Shown piece by piece: positions 1-12,944 of a DNA stretch of 64,000 bases. The notes below the pieces were generated by a model that did no database searches, was not told the origin of the DNA, and saw only the letters and a program-made list of their open reading frames with translations. Source of the stretch: Aquanectria penicillioides (taxonomy: Eukaryota > Ascomycota > Sordariomycetes > Hypocreales > Nectriaceae); contig PYIU01000001.1 of NCBI GenBank assembly GCA_003415625.1, positions 930,001 through 994,000 of the forward strand, read 5' to 3'. Each line of letters starts with the position of its first letter. Within the stretch, counting starts at the first letter, position 1. Both the position numbers and the translations under genes were made by a program.

Positions 1-3000
1 TCCAAGGAGAACCATCTGCATTATACAGCCATAATTTCACATGATTTGCTGGCAAAATTGAGTCTCCTAACCAATGTATTTCTATTTTGGCCTACCGTAA
101 GGTCTGGGGCAATCCCGGGGTTGACGCTCTCCAATGGTGGGGATAATGCAGCTTTAGCTCAACGCCGCGTCGCGTGGGAGTTTTGTTTATTGCAACCACA
201 CTTGTCCTGTCAAGCTCGTTTTTTTTTTCTCTAGTGCGTCGCTACGTATCTTCTCGTGAGCTGTCGTCTCGTGTGGACTTGTGCAGAGATAAAAGGGCCG
301 AGCTGAGAATCTAGTACTTGTCAGAAAGCCGCTTCGCCGCCAGCCACGGCCGAAGATCCGGCTGTGGTGGGGCGTGGCTCGGCGGGCACCTGCGGCGGCG
401 CGACGGGGAAAGAACCGAGCAAAGATCCTCGTGCCTTCCGAAGACGGGGTTTTTATGGCGTCAGAGGCGTTTTTTTAATAAAGGGAGGAAGGAAGGAATC
501 GGAGGTCAGGTGCGCTGGTTTCCCACAGAGGAAATCTCCAAAATCCCAGGTCCCTGTTTTTTTACACTTCTCCCTCATCCATCACCAGTTGGCAATGCCA
601 TTGCCAGCAGCATGGCTGTAACATCTGACCAACCGCCCCTTTTCCTTCTTTTGAAATTTCAGTTTGTCAGGTTTAGTTTCAGGCGGCTCTGGCGCCGATG
701 CAAACCCCAGTCTTAGTTCTTCCTGATCTAGCATGAGGTGCAACTCTTGATGGCGATGTTCGTTCAGCTCGCCGCTCTTTCTCGTTTGTCGGCTTCGATC
801 CCGCATCTCCGTCCGCGCTCCACCCCTCTGGGCTCACCCCCCTGAGTGTGGTCGACGCCCCGGGTTGCCAATGACAAAGCAGACTCATGAACATCGAGTC
901 CAAAACTAACTTCAGTAATTGCTTCGGAGACAAAGATAGAGTTGGGCAACCAACGCGTTACCGTCTCGACGGGTCATCTTGCAGGCTTCCCGATGACGAC
1001 ACCCAACCCATCGGTACTCTTGTCGGCCATTTTTTTTTCTCTTGGCCTCTGCGTTCCGGGAACATGGTCGTTATCTCTTGATCTGGGAAGATGCTTGCGG
1101 ATGGTCGTCTTGATGGAATGGCGGGATGGTGCCTTGCATCAGCTCTGGCATCCCTCAGGACCGAAGTGCGGGTGTGATGTAGCGTCCTGGGATAACGGTA
1201 TGGTGCGTTGTGACACCTTAACGCTTCGACATTGATTCCACTTTTTACACATCGTGACCTCCAATACATCCTTGGAGTGAGATGCACATGGTAGATGGCG
1301 TCGCTTCAATGCTATACGACTCCGGGCGCCGCTCACGATGAGGGCCACGGGGCTGACTGACGTTCTCGCATCTGGCTCAGCTCTCAGTTTCCACTTAGTC
1401 AGATCAACGGCGTAGCCATTGACACAATTTTGTGGGTGGTGCGGTGCACCAATTTCGCCTCTAGGCTGATAATCAAGGGCGCTCTCGGTTTCGGCCCTGT
1501 CATCCGAAATCTCGTTTGGTCCAGCTACGCCAAGCCTCAGGCCCAGTCTGCGCAGCCTCGTCTATATTGCCTGAGACTCTGGGGTCATGTTGCTCCGAAG
1601 CAGCTGGGCCATAGCCGAAGTTGTCTGTGACAACTGCCGAGGAAGGCCAGGCGGATACCGCGACCTGGCTTCATGTGGTCTCACAAAGGGCGGCACGCAC
1701 CGTTGCTGCGCTGCATTGATTCGTGAAGCGCGAGAGATGGTACGAATGGACGCTGGGATTCATGTCACAGTGCGATCCCCAAGGTTAATCTAGCATCGGC
1801 CTTATTTCTGCATGAGTATCGCCGTCCGGGCCAATCATCCCGGCCATACGACAGACCGTGAACAACCGAACCAAATGGCCTGCTCCATGCGAGGCCGCCC
1901 CCAACAAGTCGAGCCAATTCAATCGTGATGCCAACTTCACCAAGTCCCATACTTGCAAGAACACTTCCTGCTCTAGATGATCGGAATAGTCCTCTCCGTT
2001 CTCAGGCATGCCTCCTAGGGCCAGGTCCAGGTCCAGATCCAGGTCCAGGTCCAATCTGGAGGCCCTAGTCTACCGGCTCATTTCCATGACCACGTTCCCA
2101 GGCTGCGAGCTCAAAAAAGGCTGAATGGCTTGGAACTTTAGGGAGGGGTCATGGATCATGGATCATGCCACCACCCTCCACTCGAAGTCGGATATTGAGC
2201 CAAACGACCCGCCACGCCTGCCCCGCACCAGGAGCTTCATTGGGCTTCTCTAACACACCATCACCTCCACCTCCGCTTCGACGAGAAAAAGATGGGCCAA
2301 CGGTTCCCGCCTCCTCCGCCCTTTAGACCCGCAATCCCCAGGTCCCCCGGAACCTTGCAGGTCCTCCACGTTTTGGAGCCATTTAGAGCCAGTCCACCAG
2401 ATCAACTCGTTGCTCCTTTCGGATTCGAGGGAGGGGAATCCGTCAACGCATTGGGTGGATGAATCCACGGCCCTATTTTGCCGGTTTTCCCACTCAACCT
2501 TGCAAGGATGGCTGGTCAGGCTGGTCAAAGCCGGCGCCCACAGCAGTTACCTACCTGATAGCTACCCAGCTCCCACCCCATCCTAGATCGTTGGCAACGT
2601 TAATTGTCTGGGCCAAGTGGTGGGCTGGTCGGTAGAGATTTGAAGTCGCCGGCTAAGAAACATGTAGATTGTTTTCTTATGCTCATCTGTAGACCAATTG
2701 GAGCCCAGAGTTGGTGATGATCAGAGTGTATTCATCACAAGCACCTGGACGAAACCTCGCCCGGAAATCGCACTCGAATCACCCGATGGTTCCCGCTTTC
2801 GCAACTCGTGAAGCTGAGATCTACTTGTTGGAGAGGACGTGATCTAGAGGTGTCGTGATGCAAAAACTCTGCATCATCTCAAGGCCAGCGGCTGGAGCCG
2901 ACGGACCGGGTCCATCCACCACAGCGTCTCCTTCGCGGTGTGGCGTCTATTTGCCATCAGAGGCAATGCTCCTGAATGTCGCTTAGTAGCATACAACCCC

Positions 3001-3548
3001 AAGCTGACGGATTCGAGGGTCTACGGGCCTCATGGGAAGGCCTTGGCAATTTTGCCCAACAGCTTCTCTTGCTCGGTAAATCTGAGCTCATGATTTCCCT
3101 CAGAGCTATTATGGGAAGGCTCGCGAGACAGACCATCGGAGTCACCTGGGCCTCTTCCGTCCAGGATCAGCCGCGAGCTCCTGTGCGACAAGGGTTGAGG
3201 CCAGCCCCCGGTCGAGAGGAGGGAGCATGTCCTGGTCAAGATCTTGTATTCTCAGGGCCCCCTGCCGCGGATTGGTGAGGGTACGTTTGTATTCACAGCA
3301 CAACGTGAGACCCCGATGCAGGCTCGTTTGGGCTGCAGAAAGGCAACTTGACCATCGTCTACCGTCGAGCTACCCTACCAGGCCTACCCGCCTTTCCGCC
3401 CCGGTTGATCCTACGCCAACCCACCCCCGGCTCGGGACTCCCCCCCGCCATTCCCGATGCATCCTCCACACCATTTCTCTCACCTGTGGTAGCTTGGGGG
3501 TGGTGGCCAGACGCAGATCCAAGACAGAGCTCGCTCTTCCAAAGACAA
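1..3548. other. intergenic region, no supported gene
   Basis: No reading frame here has the composition, splice signals or motifs of a real gene. The open frames are short, overlap on both strands and lack recognisable domains. The last 500 bases lead into the sugar transporter promoter. A short hexamer repeat lies at 2021-2053. A gene with very short exons or a non-coding RNA cannot be excluded. Confidence 0.5.
2021..2053. repeat. CCAGGT hexamer tandem repeat
   Basis: About five copies of a CCAGGT unit, one with a G to A change. It lies in non-coding DNA and has no visible role. Confidence 0.8.
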
Positions 3549-3554
3549 TATAAG
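3549..3554 (+). promoter_or_regulatory. TATA-like box of the sugar transporter gene
   Basis: TATAAG lies 156 bases before the transporter ATG and is followed by a CT-rich leader, the usual arrangement of a strongly expressed fungal gene. The assignment rests on position and sequence only. Confidence 0.5.
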
Positions 3555-3709
3555 TGGAACGTCGTTTCCCTCGGCTTTGAGCTCTTCACCTCGTCAATCT
3601 CCATCCACGAGACCGCCCTCAGCCAAGTTTCTCCCTCGTCGGGCCATTCACCTTCTCCAATCAATTCCTCATCGTCAAGTCGTTTTGCGACGAAACTTTG
3701 CAATTCACT

Positions 3710-5607
3710 ATGGGTCTTCCCAAATTCCTGCAGCCCATCGGCGCCAGGGACAATGAGCACTCCCAGAGCAGCGAACAAAACAGCCTCGACGTGGCTCACA
3801 CTGACGCTCCCAAGTTCGAAAAGGTGACCTGGTACAAGGAGCCTCACCTGCGAAATCTGTACTGCCTCAGTATTTTCCTGCTGATTGCTTCTGCCACCAC
3901 CGGCTACGATGGCATGATGGTCAACACTTCCCAGCAGATGGACAACTGGAAGACCTACTTCCCCGAGGTTGAGAACGACAGCAAGCTCGGTATCCTCATC
4001 AACATGTACAGCATCGGTTCAATCGTCTCGTTCTTCATCGTCCCCTACATGGCCGATAACTGGGGCCGAAAGCCCACCATCATGACTGGCTGTGTCATCA
4101 TGATCCTCGGTGCTTGCATCTCCGCCTTCTGCAACGGCTATGGAAGTGCGTATTCCGCCTCTAAATCGTTGAGACGCATCGGGTGCTAACAGTGGCTGAA
4201 TAGTGTACATGGCTGGTCGATTTGTTCTCGGTTTCGGCAACTCTCTCGCTCAGATGTCGTCTCCCATGCTTCTGACTGAGATCTGCCACCCTCAGCACCG
4301 TGGTCCTCTCACCACCGTCTACAACTGCCTCTGGAACTTGGGATCTCTTAGTAAGTCTGGAAAGCTTCATTTTCCTAGGATCTAGCTAATCCGTCAAAAG
4401 TTGTCTCCGTCGTCGGCTGGGGCACTGCCTCCATCAACAACAACTGGTCGTGGCGATCCATTACCTTCATCCAGGCGGTCCCCTCCATTATCCAGCTCGC
4501 CGGTATCTGGTGGGTGCCCGAGTCACCTCGATTCCTCATCAACAAGGACAAGTCCGAGCAGGCCCTCCAGGTTCTTGCCAAGCACCACGCCGGTGGCGAT
4601 GAGAACAACGCCACTGTCCAGTACCAGTACCGTGAAATCAAGCAGACCATCGAGGCCGACAAGGCCGCCAAGCAGGCCACTGGCTACATGGACTTCCTCA
4701 AGACCAAGGGCAACCGATGGAGGCTTGCCATCATCATTTCCCTGGGTATCATCTCTCAATACTCTGGAAATGCTCTGTTCTCCAACTACATCGATATCAT
4801 CTACACTGGTGCCGGAATCAAGGAGCAGAACAAGAAGCTCGCCGTAAGTTTTTCCCCGGTCTCAATTATGCTATATTCACTAACAATGCCTCTGCAGCTC
4901 TCCGCCGGTAAAACCATCATGGATCTGTCCTTTTCAATCGGTGCTGCCTTCACTGTCGACAAGATCGGTCGTCGTCCTCTTTTCCTGTTTGCCATTTCCG
5001 GCATGGTGCTCTCTTTCGTCCTCTGGACCATTGTCGGAGCCGTTTATGAGAACTCTGCCATCACCGTCCCCGTGACTGATGACAACTCCGACGGCATTGA
5101 GTACACCAACAAGGGCTCCGGCTATGCTCAGATTGCCTTCGTCTGGCTCTTCGGTATCTTCTACGATATTGGTTTCTCCGGTCTGCTCGTCGCCTACGCC
5201 CTGGAGGTCCTTCCCTTCCATCTCCGAGCCAGGGGCATGACTGTCATGAACATTACCGTTCAGGCCATCCTTGCCATCGGAAAGTGAGTTTATCAATCGC
5301 ACCCTTTGATTCAGAAAGCTAACCAGCAAATAGCCAAACCAACAAGGTTGCCTGGAACAATCTCCCCAAGCACTGGAACTTCATGCTCTTCTACACCCTC
5401 TGGGACTCTGTCGAACTCATCTTCGTCTACTTCTTCTACGTTGAGACCAAGGGCCCCACTCTGGAGGAGATTGCTTTCATCTTCGATGGCAAAGATGCTG
5501 TGGTTGAGCGCATCGATCTCGCCCAGGTCGAGAAGGAGACTCATCTCGTCCGCACTGAGGAGGATGTCAACCTGTCCCATATGCAAAGCGAGAAGTCTGC
5601 AGCCTAA
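3710..5607 (+). CDS. MFS sugar transporter (hexose/lactose permease type)
   Basis: Plasma membrane sugar/H+ symporter of the major facilitator superfamily, about 561 residues. Five exons: 3710-4145, 4204-4350, 4401-4843, 4898-5283, 5334-5607, with GT..AG introns of 50-58 bases; the third intron is 54 bases and could be read through in frame. The ATG at 3710 begins MGLPKFL; no ATG lies upstream in frame. Family marks: the loop after TM2 with a GRK motif (NWGRKP), PESPRFL in the middle of the protein after TM6, a second GRR loop (KIGRRP), and a C-terminal ETKGPTLEE signature. The cytoplasmic tail is acidic. The sequence looks most like fungal lactose permease-type transporters rather than high-affinity glucose carriers, but substrate cannot be read from sequence. 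No cellulase or galactosidase gene lies next to it. Confidence 0.93.
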
Positions 5608-6581
5608 ATAGTGCTTTCATGAGCATGTTCGCCGCTATGCGAATGTTAATAGTCTTGAGCTGCCGTACTTACACAGTCTTTTATCGTCTGGAGCGATGGT
5701 GTTAATAAGTGGAGATACCAGAAATGTCAACAGAAAACACAAATTTTGCGTACAATCGTTTAGTCCCTAAGATGCGACTTTGCGGTCGCCTACAATATTA
5801 TGTTTTTCTTCTCTCATTCAATTGTCGACGTGTTATGCAGTCAGATGTGATATTTCTCTTAACTTTTAAAATGGTATTTTTAGGGTATTTTATAGCCCCC
5901 TTTGGATTAAATGGGTAGTTTTGAGTGCAGGATGTGCCGTCTGGGGTTGGCTCAAACTCTTGAGTACCAATGCCAGAGAGTATAGGGTAAGTGTCAATGT
6001 GGAGGTGTCACACTTTCAACTGAGGAACCATCGGCGAAAGTGAATAGAGAGGCTTGTTGAGTAGAAAGATATGTGAAATCAATATTCAAATTATGGAAAA
6101 GGAAGCATGCAATGTGTTGGCTGATATTAAAATGCCAAGCCTACGATATTGTTCGTCAGGATCCAAATTCCACCTACATACTGCGAACGTGTCAACCGAC
6201 TTTCGGTTATCTCGCCCCAATCAAACCCTTAGTTTTGAATCCTCTCTGAAACACCCCTGGTTGAGTGAATCGTTGACACAACCACTTAGCCCAAGAGGCA
6301 CAGGATGGAATGCTGTGTGACTTGATGCCATATTCAGACTCAAGGTCTAACGTGACAGGACAGGTGACAAGGGTTAGCGTGGCAGAGTTTCAATTCGGAG
6401 TGCTGAATTGGTGCCGTTGAAACCTTGTGAAGCGTATTTTCAGCTGAACTGGTTTAAACGGGCGTCGGTCATGGCCAGCTGGTAACATTTTACTCTAGCA
6501 TAAGGAACCGCATGTGACAGGGCAAATAGCGAAACCATTTAAGACAGCAGACAGATAGGTGTAAAGATATCACGAGAAACT
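5608..6581. other. AT-richer intergenic region
   Basis: Separates the transporter from the secreted-protein gene. It holds AT-rich stretches, such as that around 5830-5910, and no supported frame. It contains the 3' end of the transporter transcript and the upstream control region of the next gene. Confidence 0.6.
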
Positions 6582-6590
6582 TATATAAAG
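6582..6590 (+). promoter_or_regulatory. TATA box of the secreted cysteine-rich gene
   Basis: TATATAAAG stands 97 bases before the ATG at 6679. It is a close match to a TATA consensus at a plausible distance, and supports the reality of the short gene downstream. Confidence 0.6.
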
Positions 6591-6678
6591 AGAGCGGCTG
6601 TCCTTTCGAAATGGCACTGATGAAAAGTAGCCTGTCTCGACTGACATCCATCACCTGTGGCAACTCTAGAACACCATC

Positions 6679-7110
6679 ATGAAGCTCACCGCCGTCTCAG
6701 CCATCTTCGCTAGCATGCTCGCAACTGCGAACTGTGCGACCCCTACAGTATCTTTTGAAGCGGAGGTGACCCGGACCGTCTCGTCCATTGCTTCAGCGAC
6801 AACCTCGGGCTGCGGAGCGGCAGGATCATGCCACGGATCTGGGGGCGGAAGCCTGTGCAATGATCGCGTGAGTCCTCTTCTACTGCATTTCCTCGAGGCT
6901 ATCATTTATGGATAGCCACAGCACAAGTGATTATTGACATTGGCGTGTTGGAATTCAGTGCAAGCATTGTTGGGGCCCAACGGGTAATTATTCGCGAGGA
7001 GAGTGTTGTGGGTTTCTGTGGCAGTAAGTTTGACCGCGAGGAAGCTCCTTGGTCTGCGCGAGGCACTGACATTCTTGCTACCTAGGGCCTGCTGTTGCTA
7101 TTACTCGTAG
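6679..7110 (+). CDS. small secreted cysteine-rich protein, effector-like
   Basis: I do not recognise a family. Three exons fit: 6679-6867, 6959-7023 and 7086-7110, giving about 92 residues. Intron 1 has GTGAGT and a TTCAG acceptor; intron 2 has GTAAGT, a CACTGAC branch point and CTAG. Residues 1-19 or so form a clear signal peptide (MKLTAVSAIFASMLATANC). The mature part is Ser/Thr/Gly-rich at first, then cysteine-rich, ending in QACCCYYS, with ten cysteines after the signal, an even number suited to disulphide bonds. If intron 2 is retained the frame stops at 7027, losing the last three cysteines. A TATA box precedes the gene. Size, secretion and cysteine content match fungal effector candidates or small secreted toxins or adhesins; function is unknown. 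Confidence 0.7.
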
Positions 7111-10100
7111 AGTCTCATATCTTTATTCCACGAGTTGAATTCGGTTGCCAGCTGGGAACACGGCACAGAGACTGGGGAGCCAGGGGTGTCCATTTAGTGA
7201 GTTGCGGTGCTGGTGTTGCGGTGGGTCAAGGGCGCTCGCTATGGAAGGGTCCGGCGCGCCAAAGTGCGCCAATAATCCCGACCCGGCGGACCGGTCCGTG
7301 CTGTCGTGCCCCACTTGCGACGTCCAAGAAGATTCTCTCTGCATAGACTTGACTTTTGACTCGTGCTGTTCACTCATTTAGCAAATGTTGATGTCATATT
7401 TTTATCATAACTTTAAAATTCAGCCGGCGCCGAAAGTGACATCATTTAAATCATTCCAGGTAGGTTGGCGGATTTTCCTCGTCAACCTTTCAATTTCTTG
7501 CTGTGTGCCCCACGGGTGAACTCAACAGAAGCAAGGGATCCCCGGTAGTCGTGCAAAGGTACGAATCGACCTCATCATTGATGCGGTTCGTTCGATATTA
7601 AGAGCCAGGGTTGGGAATATACCCTCGGGCCACTATAGGTTAGATTTGGTCAAACTGACATGCCAAGGCTGCTCCAACATCGCATTCCTTGGCACCTCGG
7701 GCAGACTGCAGCGAGCTGCATGTCAAAGCAGGAGGAAGAGTGGACAATTTAAAGTCTTGACCTTCTCCTTCATTTATGTCACGCAAGATTGGGTTGTGAA
7801 CTGCATAAACTCTTTTCTTGGCTTTCGCCATCTGCCAGCCAAACTTGCCAGCCGCATGAATGGCAAAAAATGAAAGATAAGAAAAAGAAGAAAAATTATA
7901 AAGTGTGGCTCGACATTTGCATAATCGATGATTAACATGACGGCGAACGGGTGACGTCAATTCAATCAAGTTTTGTCACCATTCCAAGCATATGCTTGGA
8001 TGAAGATGCGATGATTATGGGCAACGCAATTTCGTGGGAAACCTGAAGTACCAGAGCATATAAACGCACACAGCATCATGTTGAACATATTGACACATAG
8101 TTACCCTCAGATAAGAGCTCGAAATAACTCAGTCGTGCCGAAATTCGGCACCAGTCAAGAAACTGATTCGCCAGAGTAATTCACCGTTTCCTAAAGCATT
8201 CATTTGTGTCCCAATCGCCCTCTGTAGAAGGACCAGTATTTCCCTAGAGAAGATACTTGTTTGGGGATTCTAACCAGGCGCCAGCACACTTCAGATTTGT
8301 GGCTTACCCCTCGTTGGAAGACATGCTCGGACATTTGAGGTGCTACGACCGATGTGGCTGAACTGCCATTAAACAAACCCGCTCTGCGACTGCAACTACC
8401 GAGACACTGCTATATTTGGCTTTATCCGGAATTGACATGCCAGTGGAGTTTGGAACGCTGAAGACTTGAAACATGTCGCTACTTCGGTATTCCATCGTCC
8501 CAAGTTTGGCAATGGCAAGTTCTTGGTCCAGTCCATTCAATTGACCCCGCAATGCTACGAATGACTACGCACCGAGGTCGGAGCAAGAATGAGGCTCTGG
8601 TGACCATTTGGAGTTGGAATGTAACCACCCAGACAGCTATCGCGACCAACTCACCGCTACCACGCACGTGTAATGACCAGTCAGTCTGCGTTCAGCCTTC
8701 GACATCAATCACACAGGATTGGACTGGGTGAAAACAAATTCCAAATTAAGCAGCGGATCGGCATTGCCCTGACCAAGTCCCGCTTGCGAATGTGCACCGT
8801 TGGAAGCGTTTGATCCTCCAGCCGGTGTCTCACACTCAGCAAAAGCTGCAGGTCTACCGACACTTGACTGGCTCCACCCCTCCATCACGCAATGACCAAC
8901 GGGACGCAAGAAAGAGAGACAAGGAATAAAGCGAAACAAGAAAAGGCAACAGGGACCTCGACCGGGAGGGGGGTTTCCAGTGCCCGCGGAAGTTTCGCGA
9001 GGATGAAACATGAGCCGTCGTTGTTGACGGAGTTCACGGCACGGTTACGAGAAAAGTCCGACTGCAAGCAAGTTGGCAATGATGCCAGCACCGCGATGCA
9101 ATGCCCTTGGCAAGCTTGGGGACGTCAATCCATCGCGGCTAACACATCCAACTCCCGTTGGGCGCTGGGCCCGCTCTCATCTCATCCCCTTGGCTGGAGC
9201 CAAAACCCCGATCCACCAAGCTCTCGCCAGTCTCGCCGGTTCCGCGACTCCGGATTGTAAGCCCGAAAATGCTATCCTCGCAGTCTTCCGCAGTCACAAC
9301 ACAGTCTGACAGAAACAGCAGGATCTTTTGTCTCCTCCCTCTTATCTAGTATCATAAGCAACGCCGATCTTTCTTACACATGTGACCGTCTCCAAAAGGT
9401 CCGAAAGTAAAGACGTTTACCTTACAGGCGGGCTGTGTGTGTGTGTGCCCATCCCGCGCACCGCGTCAGAACGCAGCTTCGACTTTATCCACCCACCAAC
9501 AACCAACACACACACATACATGATGCCTGTAGCCAGCTCCTCCAACGTAAGCAACAAGGGAGAGAGACCAGAAAAAGGAGCCTTGTTTCCCCCATTCGGA
9601 TCAATGCGCATCGTTATACGGACCAGCGAAGCAGAACCGCGCTCGTGCGTCTCTGTGCAGCTGTCTTTGATGGATCTTCGGGGGGAGGGGGTCCTGGTGG
9701 AGACGCGAATGCCACGGCGGATCCCTGTCTGCCGTGATCCTTACAATGTGACGTCGATTCCGACACGAAGACAAGGCCCCTTGTTTCTGCCAAGTCACTT
9801 AACGAATACTCCTTGTCATCTACGTCAGTTTCGCCTCGGTCGCGAACCAAATGTGGGATGTTATCTTCTTGATAACGAGCTTGCGTTGTTCGCCCTCTAT
9901 GCATGCGAAACGTTGCTCCAAAGGTATTGTACGGTTAATATACACCTGGTTCCCATCCTCTTGCATTTCGCCACGGCGAAATCATCTTTCCTCCCAATAT
10001 GAACAAAGAAATGCCCCCCAAAACTTCCCCCGCCACGTTTCCATACCTCGCTGTGGTGAAAACAGATTTCGTGTCCCGAATCGGGATGCCCCGTGCCAAA

Positions 10101-10210
10101 ACGCCATTTCTAGAATGTACAATGCGAAGAAAGGTTGCCCATGAGCCTGGCGGTTGAGACCCTCGCGGACGCCGTGTTATGTGACCAGGCTATTTTTGTG
10201 TTGGTTGACT
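7111..10210. other. intergenic region, no supported gene
   Basis: Three kilobases without a convincing frame. A TATA-like CATATAAACG near 8058 has no coding frame behind it. A 17-base perfect inverted repeat (8-base arms) lies at 8135-8151. Frames at 7145-7381 and 8892-9260 lack ATG starts or family character. The final part is the 3' flank of the minus-strand gene at 10211. Confidence 0.5.
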
Positions 10211-11989
10211 TTAAGCCGATGTGTTGCCGTCCTGAGCCTTCTTAGCCTCCTCTTGCTTCCTTCGCTCCTCATCGTCCTTCTTCGCCTGGTCCTGCTGCTG
10301 CTTCTTCTTCTCCTGCTCTTGCTTAACCTCATCGGCCTCCATCTTGGGGCTCCACAGCATCGGGTCCTCGCAGATGTTGTCGCGGGCAAAAGTACGGTAT
10401 CGCTCGAGAATGTCGGTTCGGTCCATGCCACCACGCTGGCTTCCAAAGCTGTAGTGGACAGCAATGCCTCGGCCATCAGCAACGGCGTCTGTTCAAGTGT
10501 TAGCAAATAGTACTCTGACCTGGGAAGGAAAATAGCTTACGTCGTCCAAGGCGCATGGGCATTGTGCGGGAAAAGTGGTTCTCGTCATCAGACTCAATGG
10601 GCTTGGCCACGTTGATATCACGACCCATCATGGTGACAAACTGGATGCCCATGCGATCGTACTGGAAGTCCCAGGTGTTGAACTTGTAGTGGAACAACTC
10701 GTCCTTCTCGAGGTTCTCGAGGAAACTGTAGTGCTCCTGGGCGCCAATCTTCCACATGGTCCACCCGCGGCCGTAGGGGTGGTACTCGGTCTTCTCAATC
10801 GGGGTGCGGTCGAGGACGTGATCGGAGCGGTCGCGGTGAACGGGGAGCCAGCGGTGGGCGCCCTTGTCCGAAGGCTCCCACTTGTCAAAGTCGAATTCAT
10901 CGCCCTCCGGGGCTTCCCAGGAAGGCAGCTTGGACGCGCGCCAGTCGGTCTCGGTGCTAGCAACGGAAAAGGTCTGGTTGAGCTCGGGGAGGTAGGGCTT
11001 GACGGCGTTGAGGTTCCAGTGAACCCAGCTGAGCAGGGGCTGGTTGACGACATTGGCGGAAACAATGTAGTACTCGGGGTGCTCAAACTTCTTCTGAATG
11101 ATGGAGGGGATCACACTGTCCTCCATAAAGACCTGGATGCGGGTTAGCAAATCTCCCTTATCTCGGTTAGGCGCGAGAGGGGTAGTGGCTAACAATATCG
11201 TCATCGATCTTGATGTACAAAACATCGTCCTCAACACGGTCATACGAGTTGCCGAAGCCGGAAGAAAACTGGTTCGCGTTGCTCATCTCAATCTCCCACT
11301 TCTCGTAGTACTCGGGCTCGCTCTTCATCATGCGATCCAGCAGGGCAAGATCCCTGGGCTCGCTGGTGCGCTGAACAAAGACGACGCCATCCAACATGCC
11401 ACCATTTTTCTTGAGGTTTCGCTTCGGTGGAGCATGTTAGCAAACTGAAGTGTTTTAGATGATTGCGATGGGTAGGGATGCGATGAGGCAACAGCGCGTC
11501 GGCGAAAAAGAGGGGAATGAAAAGTGCACGCACCTTCAGATAGCAATCCAGGATGGAAACGGGCTGGCGACGGCCGAAGAAAACCAGGGCCTTGATGGAC
11601 TTGACGCCATCGGGTCGCTTGTAGTCCCAAACGCTGGGCAAAAGATGGCCCTTGGAGGTCCAGAAACGGGGCTTCGTCTTGCCGCTGCCCACGATTAAGG
11701 AGTCGTCGGCACTGGGTACGGGAGCTGGCGTCTCGCTGAACTCGGGGTAATCATCAGTTTCATCCGGAATGTACGGGTCGGTCTGGCTCTCTACGGGCTC
11801 GTAGGTGTCAGTGTCTGGCGAAGCCGGGGTGGGGACGTCGGTTTTGGCGGGAGCGGCGTGTGTATTGTTGTTGATCTTCTCGGAGATGTGATCGCCCTGG
11901 TGCCAGATGAGGAAACCGAAAAGCATGAAGAAGACGACGCTGGCGGCGACAATGTGCCGCCGCGAGTAGGCTCTGATTGCATGGACCAT
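10211..11989 (-). CDS. type II membrane protein, glycosyltransferase-like
   Basis: Four exons on the minus strand, about 11989-11534, 11421-11194, 11132-10541 and 10488-10211, give 517 residues. The first 11 residues are basic, followed by one transmembrane helix (about 12-29) and a Pro/Thr/Asp-rich stem, the layout of a Golgi type II enzyme. The lumenal part has a start region around KALVFFGRRQPVSILDCY, and an IKIDDDIVF segment at residues 223-230 that looks like the metal-binding DxD motif of nucleotide-sugar transferases. The second DDD-flanking junction lies exactly at an intron with an unusual GTTAGC donor. The last 45 residues are a charged Lys/Glu/Gln helix. I recall similar conserved fungal proteins without an assigned substrate. 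Glycosyl transfer is inferred from topology and the DDD motif, not from a certain family match. Confidence 0.75.
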
Positions 11990-12662
11990 GGCGGCGATGG
12001 CCAGGCGGCGCTGGAGAATGAGTGACTGAGCTGAACTGGGTTGTCGAGGTTGGGTGCCGCCGGAAAGCAGAGAGAGGGAGTGTACGGGTGCAAGGGGAAA
12101 GAGAGAATATGAGGCAAAGGAAAGGTCTAGTTAAAGAGTTCCCTTGACGCCGATCAGTGGGTGGGAAGGATCCAACGTGCCGGCCTGGGACAGGCAGGAC
12201 AGGGCGCGAGTGGACTGGAGGCGGTGCAAGAAGGGAAGCAAGCAGCAGAACCAACGATCCGAGCAGAGGCTGGGGTAGGGCAGGCGAGATAATAAAGGTT
12301 GGATCACCGGCAGCGGACACGCTGAACGGACCCCAAGCAAAGTTCAGTGGTGTGGGAAAAGGGGGGGGGGGACGCCGCAGAGACGGAAGACGGCTAGGCT
12401 GTTGGAGTTACTCAGTCCAGGACGGGGATGGATGGATGCGAGAATACGTGCTGTGCTGGGGGGTGTGCGAGAAGAAGTTGATGCAAAGGTGTGAAGGAGT
12501 GTGTGCGAAGGCGTATGTACCTGATGGAAAGAGGGGCCCTCCGAGCTGTCAGCTCGCGAGCTTGTGTGCTATCAAGCCATCAGACCGGACGTGGTGACAG
12601 GCCGAAAGGGACATTGCAGAAGCGGATACGTGCGTGGGTGCGCGCGCCGTGAGACTGGGAGA

Positions 12663-12688
12663 GATGGGATGGGATGGGATGGGATGGG
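12663..12688. repeat. GGGAT pentamer repeat
   Basis: Five near-perfect copies of GGGAT in non-coding DNA. Confidence 0.85.
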
Positions 12689-12912
12689 CATTACATTCGC
12701 ATTGTGCGTGCCGCCATCCCAGCTTTCCGAGCCCCAGCTGAGCCAAGCCAAGGCACTATGTAAGGGATCGACCGGGGGCCTTCAGGTCAGCTCCACGACT
12801 GAAGGAGAAACTACCGAGAAACTACTGGGCATAGTACAGCACAGGTGCAGGACGAAAATAGCGGGCGCAGGGAGGCGAGATGGGACACGGTCACGCCAGG
12901 GAAAAGGAGATG

Positions 12913-12944
12913 GGCGGTCCTCATGGCGGTCCTCATGGCGGTCC
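12913..12944. repeat. 12-base tandem repeat
   Basis: A GGCGGTCCTCAT unit occurs about two and a half times without mismatch. Confidence 0.8.

Noticed and set aside
7145..7381. Cysteine-rich frame just after the secreted protein gene
   Set aside because: It opens with TTG, has no signal peptide, and the only internal ATG leaves a short fragment without support.
8135..8151. Perfect 8-base inverted repeat that resembles a cDNA cloning adapter (AATTCGGCAC)
   Set aside because: Only the core matches, the flanks do not, and there is no sign of a vector or chimeric join. Probably chance.
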